Positions 57,742 through 64,000 of a DNA stretch of 64,000 bases are shown piece after piece (within the stretch, counting starts at the first letter, position 1; every line of letters begins with the position of its first letter). The DNA comes from Alicyclobacillus sp. ALC3. GTDB taxonomy: Bacteria > Bacillota > Bacilli > Alicyclobacillales > Alicyclobacillaceae. A model generated the notes under the pieces. The model ran no database searches. It was not told the DNA's origin and was given only the letters and a program-made list of their open reading frames with translations. The stretch covers positions 248,001 to 312,000 of the forward strand of contig NZ_CP066784.1 of NCBI RefSeq assembly GCF_028751195.1, read 5' to 3'. The position numbers were made by a program, and so were the translations under genes.

Positions 57742-58020
57742 ATAACATCCTCATTTCGTATAACGTCCTCAGGACTCGTTAACACTCCAGCAGTTGACAT
57801 AACGGGATATAGTAACGACCTGACAACGCGCTATTCACCTTGAAAGCTTAGTTTTTCCCCGTTGTCGACCGTGATAACGATGTTCCAATGCGTTATCGTG
57901 ATCTAAATTTCCTGGTTCGCTCACTTAACGTGTTTCCAAGACGTTAAGAGTCAGAGATAACGATGTTTCGACGCGTTATCTACCCGGAACCCAAGCCACC
58001 CGGTCCCAGATTACCTTCTA
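57742..58020. other. Convergent intergenic region, no gene seen
   Basis: Non-coding between the gdh terminator and the pyrE stop. Apart from the palindrome array (and a degenerate extra half-copy at about 57743-57760), I see no ORF with a ribosome binding site and no clear terminator for pyrE. Confidence 0.6.
57761..57980. repeat. Array of five phased palindromes TAACG-N11-CGTTA
   Basis: Five copies have cores at 57761-57781, 57813-57833 (one arm mismatch, CGCTA), 57875-57895, 57926-57946 and 57958-57978. In the last three the arms extend to 7-8 bp and the whole unit is 25 nt. Flanking pairs change together (GA...TC in copies 3 and 5, CT...AG in copy 4), so the palindrome is conserved rather than the letters. 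Centre-to-centre distances are 52, 62, 51 and 32 bp, close to whole helical turns. It lies between the ends of two convergent genes. Function unknown; see findings. Confidence 0.8.
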
Positions 58021-58701
58021 TCACTGTCCGTACGACTCCGGATGCTCCCGCCAGGCACGCAGTCCGTCTTCGTCCGCAGTGCTCACAGCGCCAAGCTCCA
58101 CAGCGGCCAGCAGCAAGGCGTCGTAATCGACCAAACGATAAGCTCGCACGCCCGTCTCCTGTACTCGTTTTTTCACGGCTTCAAAGTCGTAAGAAAACAC
58201 CGACAGGACACCGAGTACGTGAACACCGTCGGCTTGCAGCGCCGCAACCGCATCATACGCAGACGCCCCTGTCGACAGGGTATCTTCGACCACGACTGCC
58301 GTGGCACCCGGGTAGACTCGACCCTCGACGCGCTTCTGCATACCGTGCCCTTTCGCGCTTGACCGTACATACCCCATGCGCAAGCCAAGACGGTCAGCCA
58401 GCATGGCTGCATGCGGAATTCCGGCAGTCGCCGTGCCTGCCACCAAGTCGGTGCCTGCAAAATACTCCCGCATCACGGCTTCGAATCCGCGCAACACCTG
58501 GTCCCGCAGAGTTGGATAGCTTAGAATCAAGCGGTTGTCACAGTAAATCGGAGACTTCCAACCGGAAGACCAGGTAAACAAATCGTTTGGACGCAGGACG
58601 ACCGCGCCAATTTGCAACAAGCCGCGCGCAATGCTGGCTGCTACTGGGAGCGGACAGTCGCCAAGTTCGACTGCCACCTTGCCCATCACCTCAGTGTTCA
58701 T
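58021..58701 (-). CDS. pyrE: Orotate phosphoribosyltransferase
   Basis: Joins orotate and PRPP to form OMP in de novo pyrimidine synthesis. 226 aa: FTWSSGWKSPIYCDNR, GTATAGIPHAAMLADRLGL and the PRPP loop VVVEDTLSTGASAYDAV. ATG 58701 has GAGGTG 7 nt upstream and overlaps the end of pyrF by 11 bp. Last gene of the pyr operon seen here. Confidence 0.97.
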   Translation of the reverse strand: MNTEVMGKVAVELGDCPLPVAASIARGLLQIGAVVLRPNDLFTWSSGWKSPIYCDNRLILSYPTLRDQVLRGFEAVMREYFAGTDLVAGTATAGIPHAAMLADRLGLRMGYVRSSAKGHGMQKRVEGRVYPGATAVVVEDTLSTGASAYDAVAALQADGVHVLGVLSVFSYDFEAVKKRVQETGVRAYRLVDYDALLLAAVELGAVSTADEDGLRAWREHPESYGQ

Positions 58702-59461
58702 CTGCAATCACCTCATCCCATAGTCGCTGCAGCAAATGTACGGGGTCCGACCCCGACGTCACAGCCCGTCCGATGACCAAGTGCGACGCCCCGTTGGCGA
58801 TTGCTTCTTTCGGGGTGAGCGTGCGCACCTGGTCATTGCTCTGTGCCCACGTTGGTCGAGTACCTGGCACAACGAACTGGAACCCATCAGGTGTCTGTCG
58901 TCGAAGCAAAGCGAGTTCCCGTCCCGATGTCACGACGCCGTCTAGGCCGCTCTCGACACAGCGCAGGGCCAGGGCCGACACCTGGTCGGCCACTGTACCC
59001 GCGTACCCGAGGTCAGCGAAGTCACGCTCACCGAGACTCGTCAACACAGTCACTCCGATTAAGGAGGGGCGCTGACCAGCCCCTCCCTCCACAGCTTCCC
59101 GCGCCGCCTTCAGCATATCCGTGCCACCCTGGGCGTGTACGTTGACCATTTCTACTCCGAGATCCCGAATGACCCTCAACGTACCTGCTACAGTGTTTGG
59201 AATATCGTGGAGTTTGACATCAAGGAACACGCGTTTGCCAAGCTCCCGAAGAGTTGTCAAGGCGCGTCGCCCATCGCCGTGATAGAGTTCGAGCCCGACC
59301 TTGTACCCCGTCACCGCCTCGCCGAACAAATCGACTAGCGGACTCGCCATCTCCCACGTCGGCACGTCAAGCGCGAGGTAACACGACGCGCGCAGGCGGT
59401 CGTAGCAAGGGTCCAACAAGGGCTCCGCAGTGGAACCAGACGTCGCTAGGTCCTTACTCAC
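58691..59461 (-). CDS. pyrF: Orotidine 5'-phosphate decarboxylase
   Basis: Decarboxylates OMP to UMP. 256 aa TIM barrel: [15 protein letters not shown], substrate Lys in [10 protein letters not shown], the catalytic D-x-K-x2-D as [23 protein letters not shown] and [10 protein letters not shown] (phosphate loop). The N-terminal 25 residues are non-conserved and the true start may be internal. It overlaps carB by 4 bp, leaving no room for pyrK/pyrD. Confidence 0.97.
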   Translation of the reverse strand: MSKDLATSGSTAEPLLDPCYDRLRASCYLALDVPTWEMASPLVDLFGEAVTGYKVGLELYHGDGRRALTTLRELGKRVFLDVKLHDIPNTVAGTLRVIRDLGVEMVNVHAQGGTDMLKAAREAVEGGAGQRPSLIGVTVLTSLGERDFADLGYAGTVADQVSALALRCVESGLDGVVTSGRELALLRRQTPDGFQFVVPGTRPTWAQSNDQVRTLTPKEAIANGASHLVIGRAVTSGSDPVHLLQRLWDEVIADEH

Positions 59462-62400
59462 TGTGCCGCCTCCCTTCGCCCCTTTTCGCCCCCAGAGCGA
59501 TCGGCCCCGTGCTCTCCACGCGCAAGCGGGACTGTCGCAAAACGGATAGTGGAAAGAACTTCGAACACAGACGCAGCAGTGTCCAAAGACGTCAGGCAGG
59601 GCACCCCGTGTTCAACCGCAGTTCGTCGAATCCGGAAGCCGTCTCGCGCAGGCGCCCGGCCCTTGGTCAAGGTGTTAATCACCAAGTGAATATGGCCATC
59701 CCGAATGTCGTCTGCGAGGTTCGGCGTACCTTGTGCCAGTTTGTTGACAACCGTTACGTCAAGCCCGCGACGCTGCAAGTACTTCGCCGTACCTTCCGTG
59801 GCCGCAATCCTGTAACCGAGACTCGCGAACCCGAACAAAATCGGCCACGCCTCTTCCTTGTCCTTGTCTGCAATCGTCGCCAACACCGTGCCGTGTTGCG
59901 GGATGTTCGTACCCGCCGCAATCAAGCCCTTGTAGAGCGCCTTCGCGTATGTGCGCTCCGTGCCCATCACTTCGCCCGTCGATTTCATTTCCGGGCCCAG
60001 CGTGATGTCCACGCGGCGTAGTTTCGCGAACGAGAACACCGGCAGTTTGACCGAGACGAGCTCTGCCGAAGGTACCAATCCGGTTTCCCAGCCAAGCTTG
60101 GCTAGCGACTCACCAAGGACTGCACGCATCGCTAAATCAACCATCGGTACGCTCGTCACTTTAGACAGAAACGGCACAGTCCGGGACGACCGAGGGTTAA
60201 CCTCGAGCACGTACACGTTCTCGCCTTGGATGACGAACTGGATGTTCACGAGCCCTTTCACGCGCAAGCCTCTAGCGATTGAAATGGTGTGTTCGACGAG
60301 CGTCTCACACGTCTCGTCAGACAGGGACTGGGGCGGATAAACCGCTATCGAGTCACCAGAGTGCACACCCGCGCGTTCAATGTGCTCCATAATGCCCGGA
60401 ATAACTACGGTCTCGCCGTCACAGATTGCGTCGACTTCGACTTCCACTCCTTGCAGGTAACGGTCAATTAAGACGGGGTGCCGATTGGACACCTGTACAG
60501 CCTCGTGCAAGTAGGTTTCCAGTTCTTCATCGGAGTCGATAATCTGCATAGCGCGCCCGCCGAGGACGTAGGACGGCCGCACGAGCACAGGGTAGCCGAG
60601 TTTGTGCGCTGCTTCCAGAGCTCCCTCCTCCGAGGTGCTGGTAAGTCCGGCTGGTCGTGGGATCTGCAGTTCGGACAACAGCGCATCAAACTTCTCGCGG
60701 TCCTCCGCGCGGTCGATGTCCTCAAGTGCCGTGCCGACAATTGGCACGCCAGCTCTTGCCAGGGGCTCTGCAAGGTTAATCGCGGTCTGCCCGCCAAACT
60801 GGACAATCACACCGTCTGGCTTCTCCCGCTCAATCACGTGCAACACGTCTTCTGGGTGCAGCGGCTCGAAATACAACCGGTCAGATGTATTAAAGTCAGT
60901 CGACACGGTCTCCGGGTTGTTGTTGATGATAATTGCTTCGTAGCCGGCCTTCCTAATCGCCCACACAGCATGCACGGAGCAGTAGTCGAACTCGATACCC
61001 TGACCGATTCGAATGGGGCCTGAACCAAGCACCAGAAGTTTGCGTTTGTCGCTGTCCGTGACTTCGTCCTGTTGTTCATACGTGCTGTAGTAATACGGTG
61101 TCGACGCCTCAAATTCACCAGCGCACGTGTCCACCATTTTATAGACAGGGAAGAGCCCAGTCTGCTTCCGCCAGGCATAGAGCGCATCGACGGACAGCTT
61201 CGTGAGTCTGGCAATCGCAGTGTCCGGAAAGCCGAGTCGCTTGGCGTCGACCAGCAGCGGTTCCAGTGCTTGCGGCACTACCGTGTCTGATTCGATGGCT
61301 TCACTCTGTCGAGCAAGTTCGCGTTCCACATCCACGAGCAGAGCAAGCTTCCACAGGAACCAACGGTCAATCCCAGTGAGTTCGTGCACTTCCTCTAGCG
61401 CCATTTTGCGGCGCACAGCTTCGGCGATGACGAACAACCGCTCGTCGTCCGCCTTGCGTAGACGGTGACGAATGTCGTCGTCCGACCACGTATTCGCCTT
61501 TGGATGGTCAAGCGAGTCCAGACCAACTTCGAGCGAGCGAATGGCTTTCATCAGCGACTCTTCAAACGACCGGCCAATGGCCATGACTTCTCCAGTCGCC
61601 TTCATCTGAGTGCCCAGTTCGCGGTTTGCGCTATTGAACTTGTCAAAGGGCCAACGAGGAATCTTCGTCACGACGTAGTCAAGCGCTGGTTCAAAGCTGG
61701 CGTACGTTTCGCCAGTCACAGGATTTTTAATTTCGTCGAGGCGGTAGCCAACGGCAATCTTGGCGGCAACTTTCGCGATCGGATAACCCGTCGCCTTTGA
61801 CGCCAGAGCGCTTGAACGGCTGACACGCGGATTGACCTCAATCACGTAGTACTGATCACTGTGCGGGTCAAGCGCCAACTGGACGTTACACCCGCCTTCG
61901 ATGCCGAGCGCGCGAATGATGCGCAGACTCGCCGAACGCAGGCGCTGATAATCAGTGTCTGAGAGGGTTTGACTCGGCGCTGTGACGATGCTGTCACCAG
62001 TGTGGATGCCGACAGGGTCAAAGTTCTCCATGTTACAGACCACGATGCAGTTGTCCGCCCCATCGCGGATGACTTCGTACTCAATCTCTTTGAAGCCCGC
62101 AATACTCTGCTCGACGAGAACTTGGTGAATCGGAGAAAGCCGGAGTCCAAGTTCCACGATCTCTTCGTATTGCTCCCAGTTCTCCGCAATCCCGCCACCC
62201 GTTCCGCCGAGCGTGTAGGCCGGGCGAATAATAATCGGAAACCCGATTTCGTGGGCAAATGCCCTCGCTTCTTCGAAGTGACTGACAATTTTGCTCTCAG
62301 GCACTGGCTCGCCGAGCCGCGCCATCAAGTTGCGGAACTCTTCACGGTCTTCAGCTTCCCGAATGGCCGAGAGGGGAGTCCCAAGCAGTTGCACGCCCTG

Positions 62401-62730
62401 TTCTTCGAGTACACCTTGTTCCGCGAGTTGCACCGCCATGTTTAGACCGGTCTGTCCGCCGAGTGTGGGCAGCAACCCGTCTGGCCGCTCTTTGCGCAAA
62501 ATTTGCGCCACAAACTCCGGCGTTAGCGGTTCGATATAGACCTTATCGGCCATCTCAGTGTCCGTCATAATCGTCGCGGGGTTGGAATTCACCAACACGA
62601 CTTCATAACCTTCCTCGCGCAGAGCTTGGCAGGCCTGAGTTCCTGCGTAGTCGAACTCCGCTGCTTGACCGATCACGATCGGCCCACTGCCGATTACCAT
62701 CACTTTGCGGATGTCAGTGCGCTTCGGCAT
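59458..62730 (-). CDS. carB: Carbamoyl phosphate synthase large subunit
   Basis: Makes carbamoyl phosphate from glutamine-derived ammonia, bicarbonate and two ATP. 1090 aa with two homologous ATP-grasp halves: [20 protein letters not shown] and later [52 protein letters not shown] and [20 protein letters not shown]; then a C-terminal allosteric domain ([20 protein letters not shown]). It follows carA with a 17-bp overlap. Confidence 0.98.
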   Translation of the reverse strand: MPKRTDIRKVMVIGSGPIVIGQAAEFDYAGTQACQALREEGYEVVLVNSNPATIMTDTEMADKVYIEPLTPEFVAQILRKERPDGLLPTLGGQTGLNMAVQLAEQGVLEEQGVQLLGTPLSAIREAEDREEFRNLMARLGEPVPESKIVSHFEEARAFAHEIGFPIIIRPAYTLGGTGGGIAENWEQYEEIVELGLRLSPIHQVLVEQSIAGFKEIEYEVIRDGADNCIVVCNMENFDPVGIHTGDSIVTAPSQTLSDTDYQRLRSASLRIIRALGIEGGCNVQLALDPHSDQYYVIEVNPRVSRSSALASKATGYPIAKVAAKIAVGYRLDEIKNPVTGETYASFEPALDYVVTKIPRWPFDKFNSANRELGTQMKATGEVMAIGRSFEESLMKAIRSLEVGLDSLDHPKANTWSDDDIRHRLRKADDERLFVIAEAVRRKMALEEVHELTGIDRWFLWKLALLVDVERELARQSEAIESDTVVPQALEPLLVDAKRLGFPDTAIARLTKLSVDALYAWRKQTGLFPVYKMVDTCAGEFEASTPYYYSTYEQQDEVTDSDKRKLLVLGSGPIRIGQGIEFDYCSVHAVWAIRKAGYEAIIINNNPETVSTDFNTSDRLYFEPLHPEDVLHVIEREKPDGVIVQFGGQTAINLAEPLARAGVPIVGTALEDIDRAEDREKFDALLSELQIPRPAGLTSTSEEGALEAAHKLGYPVLVRPSYVLGGRAMQIIDSDEELETYLHEAVQVSNRHPVLIDRYLQGVEVEVDAICDGETVVIPGIMEHIERAGVHSGDSIAVYPPQSLSDETCETLVEHTISIARGLRVKGLVNIQFVIQGENVYVLEVNPRSSRTVPFLSKVTSVPMVDLAMRAVLGESLAKLGWETGLVPSAELVSVKLPVFSFAKLRRVDITLGPEMKSTGEVMGTERTYAKALYKGLIAAGTNIPQHGTVLATIADKDKEEAWPILFGFASLGYRIAATEGTAKYLQRRGLDVTVVNKLAQGTPNLADDIRDGHIHLVINTLTKGRAPARDGFRIRRTAVEHGVPCLTSLDTAASVFEVLSTIRFATVPLARGEHGADRSGGEKGRREAAQ

Positions 62731-63835
62731 ACGGCGCCCACCTCCCTTCCCGAACTTGGTCCATCATCTCCATAAACGCGTCAAACAGTCCGTCCGAGTC
62801 ATCCGGACCTGGCCTTGCCTCTGGGTGGTACTGTACGCAGAACGCAGGGGCTTTCGTATGCATGAATCCCTCGACGGTCCCATCGTTCTGGTTGAGATGC
62901 GTCAGCATGAGGTCGGTGTTCAGGAGTGACGCCGCATTGACCTCGTAACCATGGTTCTGTGAAGTGATTGCCACCTTGCCTGTACGCAAATCCTTTACAG
63001 GGTGGTTGACGCCGCGGTGACCAAAGCGCATTTTCTCTGTCTGCGCACCACACGCGAGTGCGATTAGTTGATGGCCAAGGCAGATGCCAAACACAGGCAC
63101 TTTGCCGAGCAGTTGCGCAACTGTCTCGATCGCGTAGGGCACATCCTCAGGATCGCCAGGTCCATTCGAAAGCATGACGCCGTCCGGCCGCCAGCTTAAG
63201 ATTTCTTCTGCCGTTGTGTGCGCCGGGACGACAATCACGTCGCACTGGCGTGCCAACAGTGACCGCACGACGCCGGACTTCATGCCGAAGTCCATCGCCA
63301 CAACGCGCCTGCCTTCACCCGGACAGCGGTACGTGACGGGCGTCGTCACGCGCTCCACCTGATTGCGCGGCAGCGGCGCCGACAGCTTCGCAAGGAGCGC
63401 TTCAACCGACGTGTCCTCAGTCGTCAAGATGCCTTTCATTGTTCCTTCACGCCGGATGCGCTTGGTCAACTGCCGCGTGTCGATGCCAGCAATGCCAATG
63501 ACGTTGTGTTTCTTTAGGTACGACTCGAGACTCTCCATGCTCTTGTAGTGGCTTGGCAGTTCACTGAACTCACGAACGACGAAGCCGTGTACGGAGGGGG
63601 CCCGTGACTCGGCGTCGTCTACATTGACACCGTAGTTTCCAATTAAAGGATAGGTCATCGTCACGATCTGCCCGCAATAGGAAGGGTCCGTCAGAACTTC
63701 CTGGTATCCCGTCATACCCGTATTGAATACAACTTCGCCAATCGACTCCCCTGAGGCGCCGAAGTTGACGCCAGTAAACACATCTCCCGATTCCAACACT
63801 AGACGTGCAGTTTGCCTTTCTGAGCGGTTGCTCAA
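62714..63835 (-). CDS. carA: Carbamoyl phosphate synthase small subunit
   Basis: Glutamine amidotransferase subunit that feeds ammonia to CarB. 373 aa: [34 protein letters not shown], the class I GATase with [13 protein letters not shown] (nucleophile Cys), GHRGVNHPV and [11 protein letters not shown] (His-Glu). The start is TTG 63835, with GGGAGGG 8 nt upstream, overlapping the pyrC stop (TTGA). Confidence 0.97.
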   Translation of the reverse strand: MSNRSERQTARLVLESGDVFTGVNFGASGESIGEVVFNTGMTGYQEVLTDPSYCGQIVTMTYPLIGNYGVNVDDAESRAPSVHGFVVREFSELPSHYKSMESLESYLKKHNVIGIAGIDTRQLTKRIRREGTMKGILTTEDTSVEALLAKLSAPLPRNQVERVTTPVTYRCPGEGRRVVAMDFGMKSGVVRSLLARQCDVIVVPAHTTAEEILSWRPDGVMLSNGPGDPEDVPYAIETVAQLLGKVPVFGICLGHQLIALACGAQTEKMRFGHRGVNHPVKDLRTGKVAITSQNHGYEVNAASLLNTDLMLTHLNQNDGTVEGFMHTKAPAFCVQYHPEARPGPDDSDGLFDAFMEMMDQVREGRWAPYAEAH

Positions 63836-64000
63836 GCGTTGTTCCCTCCCACCGTGGGTTGACGTTGATACACGACTTTGCCTGCGCAGACCGTGAGTAC
63901 GGGCCAGCCGACAAGTCGCCAGCCTGCAAAAGGCGTGTTGCGCCCTTTCGAGGCGAATTCATCTGGAGTGACCAGCCGCTCTGTCTTCTCATCAATCACG
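63832..64000 (-). CDS. pyrC: Dihydroorotase, C-terminal fragment
   Basis: Only the last 55 or so residues are in the window; the rest lies beyond the right edge. The reading ends ...GRNTPFAGWRLVGWPVLTVC and then a short basic tail, resembling the C-terminus of PyrC-type dihydroorotases (S-KGRNTPFAGW and VLTV-AGKVVY). Its position directly before carA (4-bp overlap) supports pyrC, which makes dihydroorotate from carbamoyl aspartate. Confidence 0.9.
   Translation of the reverse strand, partial: VIDEKTERLVTPDEFASKGRNTPFAGWRLVGWPVLTVCAGKVVYQRQPTVGGNNA

Noticed and set aside
57761..57980. CRISPR array
   Set aside because: Repeats are palindromes with unequal spacing (7-40 nt between units) and diverged sequence, and there are no cas genes nearby.
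57761..57980. parS, LexA or replication-terminator sites
   Set aside because: The arms (TAACG/CGTTA) match neither TGTTTCACGTGAAACA, the Gram-positive LexA box, nor the Bacillus Ter sequence as I know them.

Overview
The window reads as the chromosome of a spore-forming, moderately GC-rich Firmicute. Gene order, an alpha/beta SASP, SpoVM, RemA and zinc-type L28/L32 place it in Bacillales. A sulfoquinovosyl-lipid gene pair (sqdB-sqdX) and the divergence of the proteins make Alicyclobacillaceae (Alicyclobacillus or a relative) my best guess; that is inference, not a database match. Nearly everything is housekeeping and lies on the minus strand. I see no prophage, transposase or CRISPR array.

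Layout, left to right. 1-6169: a complete minus-strand rRNA operon (16S-23S-5S, no tRNA in the spacer) with tandem promoters, long processing stems and a terminator. 6170-16000: trmD-rimM-ylqD-khpA-rpsP-ffh-ylxM-ftsY-smc-rnc, the SRP/ribosome/chromosome operon. 16045-22102: a complete type II fatty acid cluster, fapR-plsX-fabH-fabD-fabG-acpP-fabF, with a FapR-like operator before fapR. 22273-24978: rsmD-coaD-ylbK-yceD-rpmF. 25000-25405: a non-coding stretch with an 18-codon ORF and a possible sRNA on the opposite strand. 25406-31354: an accessory block with a plus-strand amidase, then sqdB-sqdX-gtrA (sulfolipid), an unrecognised 36-aa ORF, psd and a SASP gene with a sigma-G-like promoter. 31391-35458: recG-fakA-yloU. 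35568-35963: plus-strand rpmB. 36073-49975: the long yicC-remA-rpoZ-coaBC-priA-def-fmt-rsmB-rlmN-prpC-prkC-rsgA-rpe-spoVM run. 50043-52781: a P-type Ca2+ ATPase. 52871-57741: plus-strand rqcH, a minus-strand DUF2254-like membrane protein and plus-strand glutamate dehydrogenase. 57743-57980: an intergenic array of evenly phased palindromes. 58021-64000: pyrE-pyrF-carB-carA-pyrC (pyrC cut by the window edge).

The genes form coherent modules. Fatty acid synthesis (fab/plsX, FapR-controlled) feeds membrane lipid genes (psd, sqdB, sqdX). Translation and quality control are covered by rRNA, rpsP, rpmB, rpmF, trmD, rimM, rsmB, rsmD, rlmN, fmt, def and rqcH. Protein targeting is ffh/ftsY, chromosome maintenance is smc/priA/recG, and Ser/Thr phosphorylation is prkC/prpC. 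Several genes usually found in these clusters in Bacillus are absent here: rplS, gmk, thiN, sdaA, ylbJ/L/M and pyrK/pyrD.

Many starts are TTG or GTG set by strong Shine-Dalgarno sequences, and fapR appears to start at CTG. The most notable items are the sulfolipid operon, the palindrome array between two convergent gene ends, and the small ORFs.
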